DNA of 64,000 nucleotides from Bacteroidales bacterium UBA6229 (GTDB taxonomy: Bacteria; Bacteroidota; Bacteroidia; Bacteroidales; F082): the NCBI GenBank assembly GCA_002440975.1, contig DJWN01000103.1, positions 14,776-78,775 of the forward strand. Direction: 5' to 3'. A model generated the notes under the pieces. The model searched no databases, was not told the origin of the DNA, and saw only the letters and a program-made list of their open reading frames with translations. Both the position numbers and the translations under genes were made by a program. Numbering within the stretch: the first letter of the stretch is position 1; every line of letters starts with the position of its first letter. Below are positions 53,631 through 62,957 of this stretch, in pieces.

Positions 53631-56087
53631 TCAGCTACTAAGTTTTTGCTGAATGCGTTCGCGCACATTACTGGCCAGGCTTTCGTAAGAATGATTTTCT
53701 GGATAAACGGGTTCGAGAAACTCAACCCTGATTTTTTTCCAGGGCTTCGGAAAAAAACTACCTCTTGGCAAAGCTTCGAATGCACCGCTGATGGAAACCG
53801 GAATAACAGGTACTTTTAGTTCGCTGGCGAGAATGGCAAAAGTCTTTTTAAAATCGCCAAGATGCCCGTTTGCAGTACGTGTGCCTTCCGGAAAGATGAT
53901 CAGGCTTTTTTTCATGCGTAATACCTCACCCATTTTCTGGATCGAGGCTTTCAAATCGCGATTCAAATCCATGATAATGATATTGTTACGATTTGCAAGA
54001 AATTTTAACCAGCGTGGGCGAATATGCTTTTCCTTGGCATAAAAATAGGTGCCACGCACTTGCTTGTAACGCAGAACAGAAGCCACAAACATGCCATCAA
54101 AAAAACTTTGGTGGTTTGGGGCTAAGATAAAAGGCCCTTCAGGCAAATTTTGTTGTCCGATGGTCTGAAATCTGAAATACAATTTAAAGAAAGCACGCGA
54201 AAACCAAACAGCAAGATTACCTGTAAACCAGGTGGCAGGCAATTGCAGCTGAACCTTTTCGCGTAAGATTTCGGCCCAGTTGATATGAGAATCTTCTATC
54301 CGTGTTTTATGTGCAGCAATCCATTCACTAAGTGCCAACAAGGAAGTATAATTCGTTAGCTCATGGGGTTCAATTTTTAGCCCAAAGGTTTGTTCGATCC
54401 AGCTTTGCATACTAATCTTATCCAATGAATCAAAACCCAGATCACTTTCAATATGATCGGTAGGTAGTGGTTTGCGGCACTTTTCTGCTTCTATAAAAGC
54501 TGCCAGTAAAGGATAAACCAGATTATCAATTTCAACCACAATATCGGTTTCATCCATTGAGTTTACCTTAGCGAGATCGGCTAATAGGAATCGTTGGAGT
54601 TTCCCTAGTCGTGTTCGGGGTAGCTCTTCATTGGTAAATTGAATCCGGTGAATCCGTTTGTAGGAAGAAACCTTCTCGTTAAAAGGCTTGAGTAAGTTTT
54701 CGCGCAAGTTCATCTCCAGCTGATCCAATGGCAGATTCTCATTACTATGAGGCACAACAATCAGTTGAAGTTGATCATCGGCATAATAAACTGCACAATC
54801 CTGCACTAACTCTGGCTTTAACAGTTCAGCTTCAAGCTCGGCCGGATTAATATTTTTTCCGTTGGACAATACAATGATTTCCTTCTTCCGTCCGGTGATA
54901 AACAAAAAGCCTTCCTCATCCACATAGCCCAGGTCGCCGGTGTGCAACCAGCCATCACGGATCACTTCGGCAGTTTCGTCCGGCCTGTTGTAATAGCCTT
55001 TCATGATATGAGGCCCGCGTGCCGTGATTTCGCCATCAACGATTCGCAATTCTGTACCCGCCACTACATGGCCAGGCGAACCAATTTTTACACGTCCGGG
55101 TTGCGTAAAAGTGATCATCGGAGCGGCTTCGGTCATGCCATAACCTTCGAGCACTTCGAAACCAAGGGTTTGAAAATCGCTACCTACCTCCGGATCCAGT
55201 GCTGCACCACCTGAAACCAAAAACTCAACTGCCCCGCCAAATTTCTGATGCGCAGCCTTGAAAATCTTCTTCGAAAATCCTTTGGATTGTAATTTTTTCG
55301 CAACCTTGAAAAGCAATCTGGCCACAGCACTTTTGTCAATTTTGCTTTTTATGCCCTTGTGAATTGCTGCATACAAACGGGGCACACCAATAATAATAGT
55401 TATTTTATTGTCTTGCAAGGTTTTAAGTATGTCCTCCGTTTTTAAGGAAGGGCTGATTGCAATTGTGGCTCCAAGCGACATCGGTATAATAAGCGTTCCG
55501 GCCAGTGGAAAAATATGATGCAAAGGAAGCAATACCATCACCCGCGAATCGGAGTGGTAAATTTTAATTCCTTTTGATACGGCATCCACATTTTGCTTGA
55601 GGTTGCGGTAAGTCAGCATCACGCCTTTCGGACTGCCCGTTGTGCCACTGGTGTAGATGATAACAGCAGTGTCGTCAGGTTGATATTCCGGCATTTCTCC
55701 AACCTCATCAGTTGAGTTTTCTGTCTCAAATTGCTGAGGTAATATGATAAGTTTCGTCTGAATATCAGCCATATAAATAGCTTCCTGCATAAGTTTTGCA
55801 GCCGTTTCGGAGCAAAATATCACTTCAGGAGAAGAATCCTTTAAGATGTAGGTAACATCTGCTGTGCTCGACATAAAATCTACCGGAATAACTACCCCGC
55901 TTTTTTGCCAGATGGCATAGAATGCCAAAGCCCAAGCCGGCGAATTCTCAGCAAAAATTACTGCATGTGAACCCGCTGCTAAAGAAAATTGTTTTGAAAA
56001 CTTCGTCAGGCCGGCAAAAAACTGATCGTAAGTGATTGCCTGTGTGCCGTACTGAATAGCCAGCTTCTGGCCATGGTTTTTGAGCAT
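53631..56087 (-). CDS. Acyl-CoA/acyl-ACP synthetase-ACP-acyltransferase fusion
   Basis: An 818-residue three-domain protein. Residues 1-~505: adenylate-forming ligase with YTSGTTGSPKG (145-155), GYGMTEAAP (~315-323), HTGDLGYVDEEGF (~382) and catalytic Lys496 in LGKLQ. Residues ~520-595: acyl carrier domain with the phosphopantetheine Ser554 in GFDSLDK. Residues ~615-818: PlsC acyltransferase with NHQSFFD (658-664) and FPEGTR (732-737). No transmembrane start. The layout suggests a fatty acid is activated, loaded on the internal carrier and moved to a lysophospholipid or other acceptor. Related to E. coli Aas in idea, but with a carrier domain and reversed order. Confidence 0.9.
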   Translation of the reverse strand: MLKNHGQKLAIQYGTQAITYDQFFAGLTKFSKQFSLAAGSHAVIFAENSPAWALAFYAIWQKSGVVIPVDFMSSTADVTYILKDSSPEVIFCSETAAKLMQEAIYMADIQTKLIILPQQFETENSTDEVGEMPEYQPDDTAVIIYTSGTTGSPKGVMLTYRNLKQNVDAVSKGIKIYHSDSRVMVLLPLHHIFPLAGTLIIPMSLGATIAISPSLKTEDILKTLQDNKITIIIGVPRLYAAIHKGIKSKIDKSAVARLLFKVAKKLQSKGFSKKIFKAAHQKFGGAVEFLVSGGAALDPEVGSDFQTLGFEVLEGYGMTEAAPMITFTQPGRVKIGSPGHVVAGTELRIVDGEITARGPHIMKGYYNRPDETAEVIRDGWLHTGDLGYVDEEGFLFITGRKKEIIVLSNGKNINPAELEAELLKPELVQDCAVYYADDQLQLIVVPHSNENLPLDQLEMNLRENLLKPFNEKVSSYKRIHRIQFTNEELPRTRLGKLQRFLLADLAKVNSMDETDIVVEIDNLVYPLLAAFIEAEKCRKPLPTDHIESDLGFDSLDKISMQSWIEQTFGLKIEPHELTNYTSLLALSEWIAAHKTRIEDSHINWAEILREKVQLQLPATWFTGNLAVWFSRAFFKLYFRFQTIGQQNLPEGPFILAPNHQSFFDGMFVASVLRYKQVRGTYFYAKEKHIRPRWLKFLANRNNIIIMDLNRDLKASIQKMGEVLRMKKSLIIFPEGTRTANGHLGDFKKTFAILASELKVPVIPVSISGAFEALPRGSFFPKPWKKIRVEFLEPVYPENHSYESLASNVRERIQQKLSS

Positions 56088-56183
56088 AAAGGGATTGTGC
56101 TTCGTATAACTTAAATATCTGTGTACAAAAGTACGTTAATAATTACTGCTTAAAGGGTTAAAAGAACTTTTAGATCGTTTTAA

Positions 56184-56216
56184 TTGCTTAAAAAACCTTA
56201 ATAATGCCTAACTTTG
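56184..56216 (+). promoter_or_regulatory. Putative promoter of the DUF3089 gene (TTG, TAACTTTG)
   Basis: TAACTTTG at 56209-56216, 16 nt before the ATG; TTG at 56184-56186 with a 22-nt spacer. Confidence 0.4.
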
Positions 56217-56232
56217 AACAAATTAAAGTGAT

Positions 56233-57234
56233 ATGAATCGAAAGCTTGTCTTATTCATTTTCTTTTTTCTAACAAGCAGTTGCATTATTTCGCAATCCAC
56301 TTTCATCCCTCCGGAACCTGTTTATGCAAACGAAACTTACTGGTATGCAGATGATTTAACATCTGTTTCTCATGCTGTGGATATCTTTTATGTGTATCCT
56401 ACTTTGGGAACCGCTTTTAAAGACAGCCAGGGTCACGAGATGATTTACACCGATGTTTCAAAAACGGATGAGCGACTAGCAGCAATTGGAAACCAACGTT
56501 TTAACAAAGAAATTTATGCGGGTGACGATTTTAACTTTTTCTCGCCCTATTACCGACAGATCACAATGACCGTTTATGTGGATTCGCCGAATGATTACAG
56601 GCTCAAAGAAAAAAGCCAAATCCCTGTAAATGACATTGCAACGGCATTTCAATACTATTTAAATAATATCAATCGGGGGCGACCATTTATCCTGCTTGGG
56701 CATAGTCAGGGTTCTTCTGTCTTGCTCGAATTGCTTAAAAATCACCCCAATCCTGTAGATTTTAACAATATGATTGCTGCTTATCTGATCGGCTGGCAAA
56801 TTACGGAAGAAGAATTGTCGGCTTATCCTGAACGACTTAAACCAGCCCAAAATGCCGACGACACCGGCGTGATTATTCTCTACAATTCACTTACAACTAT
56901 TGAGGCAAAGTCGCCACGGATCAATCAATCTGTTGTTTGTATTAATCCGTTGAACTGGAAAACAGATGCAACGCCTGCCGACAAGTCTGCACATATGGGT
57001 ATTGTTCGCTATAACAAAGCTAAAGCTGCTTATGATACAATTCCCTATTTTACAGGCGCCTACATTCAGGATCATTACCTGATTTGTCCTGATGTGGATC
57101 CTGCCGGCGTTTATCAGGAATCGTTGAAGGATTTATTTCCGCTTGGAAACCTGCATTTTATGGATTCGTGGCTTTATGCTGTAAACCTAAAATTGAATAT
57201 GCTAAACCGAACCAAAAAATTTTTGAACCCATAA
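56233..57234 (+). CDS. DUF3089 alpha/beta-hydrolase-like exported protein
   Basis: A 333-residue protein with signal MNRKLVLFIFFFLTSSC, which could also be a lipoprotein signal (TSSC). VDIFYVYPTLG near residue 50, YYRQITM, then LLGHSQGSSVLLELL (nucleophile elbow G-H-S-Q-G) and QDHYLICPDVDPAGVY match DUF3089 proteins, probably lipase/esterase-type hydrolases. Substrate unknown. Its stop codon TAA is immediately followed by the left inverted repeat of the insertion sequence; the C-terminus looks complete in length. Confidence 0.8.
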   Translation: MNRKLVLFIFFFLTSSCIISQSTFIPPEPVYANETYWYADDLTSVSHAVDIFYVYPTLGTAFKDSQGHEMIYTDVSKTDERLAAIGNQRFNKEIYAGDDFNFFSPYYRQITMTVYVDSPNDYRLKEKSQIPVNDIATAFQYYLNNINRGRPFILLGHSQGSSVLLELLKNHPNPVDFNNMIAAYLIGWQITEEELSAYPERLKPAQNADDTGVIILYNSLTTIEAKSPRINQSVVCINPLNWKTDATPADKSAHMGIVRYNKAKAAYDTIPYFTGAYIQDHYLICPDVDPAGVYQESLKDLFPLGNLHFMDSWLYAVNLKLNMLNRTKKFLNP

Positions 57235-58154
57235 GAGTCTGTTTAAAAATTTGAGATAAACTGTTCATTATACTGATTAACAATCGAATGTAAATAAAAA
57301 GTAAAAAAGCCTTCGGTAATCGACGGATAGATTTCTTCAGTTTGTAATAACCTAAAAAACAAACTATCATGAAAATTTATCCAAGCGATTTGACCGAAAG
57401 CCAATGGCAAGTTATTGAAAATATTGTTGATCCTAACCAACGAAAAAGAAAATATTGTCTGCGAGATATTATGAATGCTCTTCTTTACATTGCTTAAAGC
57501 GGAATACAATGGCGAATGCTTCCCAAAGAATATGCGCCATGGGAGTCGGTTTATTACTATTTTCGTAAATGGAAGAGAGATGGCTTGATCGAAGAAACTC
57601 ATGATGTTCTTGTGGAAAAAGTAAGAGTAGGTATTGGGAAAAAACCTACCCCGTCGGTTGGTATTATTGACAGCCAAAGTGTAAAGGCTTGTAACCTTTG
57701 TGAAGGAGATGTTGGCTATGATGGTGGCAAAAAGACCAAGGGAAGAAAAAGACACATTGTTGTTGATACGATGGGCTTGATTATGATCGTCGTAATTCAT
57801 GCTGCCAATATCCATGATAGTGTGGGTGCCAGAGCGGTCATGAAGTCCCTGAAGGATAAATACCTCACAGGTATTCTGAAAATATTTGCTGATGGTGGTT
57901 ATCTTGGGGAATTGATTGAGTGGGTTCGTATTCAATATGACTGGACACTGGAAATCGTAAAAAGAAATGAACCGCACACCTTCAAAGTTTTACCCAAACG
58001 ATGGATAGTAGAACGAACTTTTGCCTGGCTTTCTTTTCATCGAAGAATGTCCAAAGATTATGAAAGATTACCCGAATCCGGCATCGCATTTATCCAGTTA
58101 TCCATGATTCGATTGATGGTTAATCGAATCTCTAAATGAATTTTAAACAGTCTC
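57235..58154 (+). mobile_element. IS5-like insertion sequence, ~920 bp
   Basis: Left end GAGTCTGTTTAAAAAT (57235-57250) and right end, read inward, GAGACTGTTTAAAATT (58154-58139) form 16-bp inverted repeats with about two mismatches. Between them is one transposase gene. The outer flanks are TAA on the left and AAA on the right, so no clean target duplication is visible. The element begins on the base after the DUF3089 stop codon. The transposase has a premature stop, so this copy is probably inactive alone. Confidence 0.88.
57369..58139 (+). pseudogene. IS5-family DDE transposase with in-frame TAA
   Basis: One 256-codon frame starting MKIYPSDLTESQWQVIENIV. Codon 43 is TAA (57495-57497), in YIA-stop-SGIQWRMLP where relatives have a Lys or Arg-like residue; one base change explains it. 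After it the frame is intact: IIDSQSVKA (first Asp), IFADGGYLG (second Asp), and VERTFAWLSFHRRMSKDYER (Glu). An ATG at 57516 could start a 207-residue product lacking the N-terminal DNA-binding part. Confidence 0.85.
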
Positions 58155-58484
58155 AAAATTAAAACTAACTTTTTCATGGTATTAAAACTGATCAGTGCGC
58201 CAGCCTACTTATGTTGTGATTGTTCAATATAACTGTATGAATAATTGTATGAATATATACTTACTATCGTTTGAAACTATATTGTTGTTACTGATTTCAG
58301 TTTTCGCTCGTTTTTTAACCCTCCCAAAGTACTAAATATTTACTTGAAAGTCAAATTATTATCAAAATTTCTTTGGCTGCTTATGGGGTAGGAAATGGAT
58401 TTAAGTTTATGAGCCAGCAAATTAACCTACGCTTTGAACTGATAAATCAAGCAAAATCCTATCATTATTCAAAACACTCCTTCA
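58155..58484. other. Intergenic stretch without a gene
   Basis: About 330 nt between the IS and the tRNA-Arg terminator. AT-rich; the word TGTATGAATA occurs twice (58234 and 58246). I see no credible reading frame or RNA gene. Confidence 0.6.
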
Positions 58485-58518
58485 AACAAAAAACCCCTCA
58501 ACAGCAAGCTGTTAAGAG
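58485..58518 (-). terminator. Intrinsic terminator of tRNA-Arg
   Basis: On the minus strand CTTAACAGC and GCTGTTGAG pair around TT with one mismatch, followed by GGGGTTTTTTG. It begins a few bases after the tRNA 3' end. Confidence 0.8.
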
Positions 58519-58524
58519 AGTTTG

Positions 58525-58596
58525 TAGCCCCACCAGGACTCGAACCTGGATCTAAAGTTTAGGAAACTTCCATTCTATCCCTTGAACTATGGGGCC
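58525..58596 (-). tRNA. tRNA-Arg (CCT)
   Basis: A 72-nt cloverleaf on the minus strand: acceptor GGCCCCA with TGGGGCT (one G-U), D-arm GTTC/GAAT, anticodon stem GAAGT/ACTTT with loop TTCCTAA (anticodon CCT, codon AGG), T-arm CCAGG-TTCGAGT-CCTGG, discriminator A. CCA is not encoded. Confidence 0.93.
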
Positions 58597-58679
58597 AAAA
58601 ATTGAAACTGCAAAATTAGCCAAAAAATTAGTTCTGACAAAGGCTGCCTTTCACTTCACAAACCAAAGTAAAATGCACA

Positions 58680-59111
58680 CTAAAATGTATTTCGGTGTAA
58701 GTAAACAGAATAATCTTTTACTATTGGTTTATAATCTGGATCGGCAAACAAAGCCGAGGTGATTAAAAAATCGGCTGTTGACCGGTTGCTCGCCGTTGGC
58801 ACATTATAGAGCACACTCAATCGTAAAAGGGCCTTCACATCCACATCATGCGGCTGGCTGGTCATAGGGTCCCAGAAAAAGATCAGGTAATCAATTCTGC
58901 CTTCTGCAATGAGTGCTCCTAATTGCTGATCGCCTCCCAAAGGTCCTGATTTCAAACGGCTCACATCATCCAATACAGTGGCAATAAGCTTTCCGGTGGT
59001 GCCGGTCGCAAAAAACCGATGATCCTTAAGCTTTTCCCTGTTATGCTCTACCCAATCGAGCAGGTCTTTTTTACGGTTGTCGTGGGCTACAAGTGCAATA
59101 GTCTTTTTCAT
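58680..59111 (-). CDS. mgsA: Methylglyoxal synthase
   Basis: A 143-residue enzyme turning dihydroxyacetone phosphate into methylglyoxal, a bypass that relieves phosphate limitation or sugar-phosphate stress. IALVAHDNRKKDLLDWV, FATGTTG, SGPLGGDQQLGALI with catalytic Asp61, and FFWDPMTSQPHDVDVKALLRL are all family blocks; length equals that of E. coli MgsA to within about ten residues. Single gene. Relates to central sugar metabolism along with transaldolase and polyphosphate glucokinase in this window. Confidence 0.95.
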   Translation of the reverse strand: MKKTIALVAHDNRKKDLLDWVEHNREKLKDHRFFATGTTGKLIATVLDDVSRLKSGPLGGDQQLGALIAEGRIDYLIFFWDPMTSQPHDVDVKALLRLSVLYNVPTASNRSTADFLITSALFADPDYKPIVKDYSVYLHRNTF

Positions 59112-59198
59112 GAGTGTCGGTTTTGAAAAAGCAAAGTTTAAAAAAAAGACGTTACAATTTTATGCAACGTCTTTCAGATTATTATTCAATTCATTTAA

Positions 59199-60971
59199 TT
59201 AATGGCTATCAGGGCCTATCATTTTGAGCTTATCACCTGTTTCATCCACCACTTTTCTCAGAAACTGCTCGCTATATCCCGGAAACTCAACATGAGGATT
59301 TTGATGTCCGGGATTACGGGTTTTCACATTGCCGTCCATAAACTTCATAAACAGCTCCTGATAAAGGTGTTTGTAGGAATTAAAAGTACGCGTCACCTGA
59401 TCGGTGCTGTAATCTGTGAGATAAGCAACCGCTTTGGAAGGATCTTCCTTATACATTTTTAAAGCGGCATCATCAGTAGCCGCTGTACGTTCGATAAACA
59501 TGGCTTCGAGGCCGTCGCGCACTTTGTTCACATCCGGTTGAATCATATTATAACGGGTGTAGGCCAGATTTGAAACCATATTGGTTATCCAAAACAACGA
59601 AGTTTCTGACCATTCCATCATGGCGCCATTTCCTCTTTCGATATGATGAGGATTCTCAGTCATACTGGTGTATAATGGCATATAAACGGCAGCATTGGCA
59701 TCATCCACACCCCACCAGATGATTCCACCAATTTCATCGGGCAACCAGCTCCGCGATTGTGTTACAAACGAAAAGCCTGTTTGCTGGGTAGCAGTGGCAC
59801 GTTCGTTCACATAGGTGATGCCGTCCACTTTCCAGGTGAGCGGACGCCAGCGATAAGGCAATCCGTGCGGTCCGGCACCAAAGTCGGTACTCATATCAAG
59901 CTCGGTATCTTGCAGGTAATCGCGCATAAACATCATCATGTCATGAACCGAAACTTTTTTTTCGGGTTTCACCCACAAAGGCATACGGTTAGTGGCATAT
60001 TTGTTGGGATTGGGACGTCCGTCCTTAAACTGCTCTGCATGTTCGATATTACCTTTCACATACTCCCAATAATCATCCATGCCATCCGAAACCCTGTTAA
60101 ACATCGTCCAAACACGCATATCGCAGAAACGGGCTCCGCCAAAATCAACCGGAGCATAAGTGTCAGAAAAACTGAAATGTTCGTCTTTGCCCTCGTACCA
60201 GCCTTTGTCGCGAGCAAAGGTGATAACGTCTTCTGCATAAACCACTTCCACCTCGGGATTCGTGATCTTATCGATATCTTTGGATGTTATTGATTGTTTT
60301 CCGTTGGCCAAAGGGAAATTCATGATACGGGCCTGATTGGCATGTCCGCTCACATAACCATCGGGGATGCGCAAAGCCACCCACAACATGCCTTTGTTGG
60401 CATTGATCATTTTACCGGTTTTTTTATCTTTTTGCATATTGATGCCTTTACCTATCAGCTCCATGATCCAAACTTCATCCTTATCGGCAATACTAAAGGA
60501 CTCGCCAGAGCTGTAATAACCATATTCGCTGGTAAGCTGGTGAATAATACGTATGGCATCGCGGGCTGATGTTGCCCTTTGCAAAGTGGTATAAATTAGG
60601 CTGCCATAATCCATGATTCCGGTAGTGTCCTGCAATTCCGAACGGCCTCCATAGGTGGTTTCGCCAATGGCAACCTGATGCTCATTCATATTTCCAACCA
60701 CATTATAGGTGCGTGCAGCCTGAGCAATTTGCCCCAGGAATTTGCCAGTATCCCATTCATAGATATCCATCATCGTTCCTTCGGGATATTCGGCTGCCGG
60801 CCAGTGATACAATTCGCCATACAACACATGCGAATCAGCAGCATAAGTAATCATTGTGGATCCGTCCACCGAGGCTCCTTTTGTAACAAGATAATTGGTA
60901 CAAGCCATGGCCTGATTAAGCGTCAGGAAAACCATTGCGGCTATCAGCCACGAATACAAAAATTTCTTCAT
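59199..60971 (-). CDS. C69-family dipeptidase (PepD-like), exported
   Basis: About 590 residues from ATG 60971. Signal peptide FLYSWLIAAMVFLTLNQAMA is followed at once by CTNYLVTKGAS, with Cys24 as the expected N-terminal nucleophile after processing, as in C69/Ntn-hydrolase dipeptidases. GSTMITYAADSH and the later ETTYGGRSEL, MELIGKG and DEIGGIIWWGVDDANAAVY blocks fit. It likely cleaves dipeptides in the periplasm. The frame is open 11 codons upstream, but that would put the signal inside. A short terminator-less gap follows to mgsA. Confidence 0.88.
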   Translation of the reverse strand: MKKFLYSWLIAAMVFLTLNQAMACTNYLVTKGASVDGSTMITYAADSHVLYGELYHWPAAEYPEGTMMDIYEWDTGKFLGQIAQAARTYNVVGNMNEHQVAIGETTYGGRSELQDTTGIMDYGSLIYTTLQRATSARDAIRIIHQLTSEYGYYSSGESFSIADKDEVWIMELIGKGINMQKDKKTGKMINANKGMLWVALRIPDGYVSGHANQARIMNFPLANGKQSITSKDIDKITNPEVEVVYAEDVITFARDKGWYEGKDEHFSFSDTYAPVDFGGARFCDMRVWTMFNRVSDGMDDYWEYVKGNIEHAEQFKDGRPNPNKYATNRMPLWVKPEKKVSVHDMMMFMRDYLQDTELDMSTDFGAGPHGLPYRWRPLTWKVDGITYVNERATATQQTGFSFVTQSRSWLPDEIGGIIWWGVDDANAAVYMPLYTSMTENPHHIERGNGAMMEWSETSLFWITNMVSNLAYTRYNMIQPDVNKVRDGLEAMFIERTAATDDAALKMYKEDPSKAVAYLTDYSTDQVTRTFNSYKHLYQELFMKFMDGNVKTRNPGHQNPHVEFPGYSEQFLRKVVDETGDKLKMIGPDSH

Positions 60972-61059
60972 AAGTAAGGAATTTAATTTACTATTTTGAA
61001 ACAAAAATAAGCTTTTTTTCGAACTTTATAGTCTATAGTTCTGCCGAATGAAAGTCAAA

Positions 61060-61090
61060 AAAAAAGCAGACCCTGAAGCCCGCTTTTCAA
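61060..61090 (-). terminator. Intrinsic terminator after the YceI gene
   Basis: On the minus strand AAAAGCGGGC and GTCTGCTTTT pair (with G-U pairs) around a 6-nt loop, followed by a T-run. It ends the transcript of the YceI gene 25-50 nt after its stop. Confidence 0.75.
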
Positions 61091-61111
61091 AATAAAAAGT
61101 AGTATTAAATC

Positions 61112-61696
61112 TTATTCTTTTATCAGCTCGAGGTTTATCTGGATATCAACTTCTTTGCCAATCAAAAAGCCGCCAGCTTCGAGGGCCGAATTGTAGGTGA
61201 GTCCGTAATCTTCCCGATTTAAACTTCCGCTAACCTTGAAACCAGCGCGTGTGTTTCCCCAGGGGTCTTTAATTTGTCCGTTGTAACGCACATCCAGTTC
61301 AACTTCTTTGGTAACTCCATGCATGGTCAGGTCGCCAACAAGGGTGTATTTGTTACCACTTTTCTGATTTAAACTTTTACCTTTAAAATCAATTGTGGGA
61401 TAGGTTTCAACTTCAAAAAAATCAGTGTCGCGCAGGTGATTGTCGCGTTTTTCGTTGTTGGTATTCACCGAAGCTACCTGAATGGTAAAACTTATTGAGG
61501 CATCAGAGAAGTCCTCTTTATCTGCTTTGATGGTTCCTTCAAATTCCTGGAATTTTCCGGTGACTGTTGAAACAACCATATGTGCCACTTCAAAGGTGAC
61601 ATTTGAATGGGCATGATCAATACTCCAATTGGTTGTCTGGCTCATCGCAAAAGTGCTTGCAATTACAAATGCCAGAGATAAAAATGCATTTTTCAT
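61112..61696 (-). CDS. YceI-family periplasmic protein
   Basis: A 194-residue protein with signal peptide ending TFAMSQ. TNWSIDHAHSNVTFEVAHMVVSTVTGKFQEFEG at the mature start and the closing RAGFKVSGSLNREDYGLTYN are the YceI lipocalin-like barrel, which binds long isoprenoid or lipid-like chains. Physiological ligand unknown in this organism. Single gene with its own terminator. Confidence 0.92.
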   Translation of the reverse strand: MKNAFLSLAFVIASTFAMSQTTNWSIDHAHSNVTFEVAHMVVSTVTGKFQEFEGTIKADKEDFSDASISFTIQVASVNTNNEKRDNHLRDTDFFEVETYPTIDFKGKSLNQKSGNKYTLVGDLTMHGVTKEVELDVRYNGQIKDPWGNTRAGFKVSGSLNREDYGLTYNSALEAGGFLIGKEVDIQINLELIKE

Positions 61697-61820
61697 AAAT
61701 GAAAAGTTTTAAGTTTGTTTACTTTTGTTTTCAACTAGTTTATTTAACGATTTTCTCGTTTGAATACAGGAAGCTTAAACAAAACATTTTTCACATTGTT
61801 CAAAACATGCTGTAAAATAT

Positions 61821-62948
61821 ATGGCCGGAATCTATCTGCATATACCCTTCTGTAAGCAAAAATGTCATTATTGTAATTTCTTTTCAATCGCCTCGCTGAA
61901 GCAAAAACCTGATTTTCTGGCTGCACTCAAACGTGAAATTGCAGTTCAAAAAGATTATCTGAAAGATGAAAACGTGCAAACCATTTATCTTGGAGGCGGA
62001 ACTCCAAGTATGCTTGACAAGGAAGAACTGAACAGCATTTTTGACGAATTATACAAACATTATAACATTCATCCGCAAGCCGAAATAACGCTGGAAGGAA
62101 ATCCGGACGATTTGAGCAAAGAAAAGCTGAAAATGCTGTCGCAAACTGCTGTAAACCGACTGAGCATTGGAATTCAAAGCTTTTTTGACGATGACCTCAC
62201 TTACTTAAATCGGGTTCATTCGGCTGACCATGCAAAAATAGTTATTAACAACGCATTAAACGCTGGTTTTGAGAATCTTACAATTGACTTAATCTATGGC
62301 ATACCGACACTCACTGATGATAAATGGCATCAAAACATTAACTATTTTCTCCAAACAGGCCTCAAACATCTGTCGGCCTACGCTTTAACTGTTGAGCCCC
62401 GAACGCCACTGGCACATTTGATTGGTAAAGGAAAGCTTCGGGCTGTAGACGAACAACAATCTGCCAGGCAGTTCGAAATATTAATGCAACGCATTGAAGA
62501 TGAGGGATTTATTCATTACGAAATATCCAATTTTGCCAAAGCAAATCATTACAGCAAACATAACAGTTTGTATTGGTTGGGAGGAAATTATCTGGGCTTG
62601 GGACCTTCGGCACATTCTTTTAACGGCCATTCGCGGCAATGGAATGTATCGCACCTCACCAAATATATCAATGAAGCCGGACAAGCCGAAAGTGTTTTCG
62701 AGAAGGAAGAACTCACACTTGATCAGCGCTATGATGAATATGTTATGACTTCATTGCGAACCAGCTGGGGCTGCGATCTGGCACATATCCAGAATGCTTT
62801 TGGCGAGCGATACAGCCACTATTGCCTGAGTCAGGCGCAGGCTTTCATTGGGGAAGAAAAAATCGAGCAACGCGACAATCGTCTTTTTCTGACACAAAAA
62901 GGCAAGTTGTTTGCTGACGGAATTGCCGCGACGCTTTTTATGGACTAA
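61821..62948 (+). CDS. hemW: HemW, radical SAM heme chaperone
   Basis: A 375-residue protein. Cluster motif C-K-Q-K-C-H-Y-C (Cys11, 15, 18) after IYLHIPF; IYLGGGTPSML is the SAM-binding block; SIGIQSFFDDDL is the HemN-like signature. KHNSLYWLGGNYLGLGPSAHSF contains the HNxxYW motif that separates HemW from coproporphyrinogen oxidase HemN. HemW delivers heme to respiratory proteins. A C-terminal HemN_C domain follows. Convergent with the next radical SAM gene. Confidence 0.92.
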   Translation: MAGIYLHIPFCKQKCHYCNFFSIASLKQKPDFLAALKREIAVQKDYLKDENVQTIYLGGGTPSMLDKEELNSIFDELYKHYNIHPQAEITLEGNPDDLSKEKLKMLSQTAVNRLSIGIQSFFDDDLTYLNRVHSADHAKIVINNALNAGFENLTIDLIYGIPTLTDDKWHQNINYFLQTGLKHLSAYALTVEPRTPLAHLIGKGKLRAVDEQQSARQFEILMQRIEDEGFIHYEISNFAKANHYSKHNSLYWLGGNYLGLGPSAHSFNGHSRQWNVSHLTKYINEAGQAESVFEKEELTLDQRYDEYVMTSLRTSWGCDLAHIQNAFGERYSHYCLSQAQAFIGEEKIEQRDNRLFLTQKGKLFADGIAATLFMD

Positions 62949-62957
62949 TAAATTCTT

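Noticed and set aside
57243..57977. 244-codon open frame on the minus strand inside the IS element
   Set aside because: Antisense to the transposase, whose sense frame shows clear DDE motifs. The antisense frame has no recognisable domain and appears longest only because the sense frame has a premature stop.
58373..58555. 60-codon frame before tRNA-Arg
   Set aside because: Runs through the tRNA terminator and into the tRNA gene; no start context or similarity.
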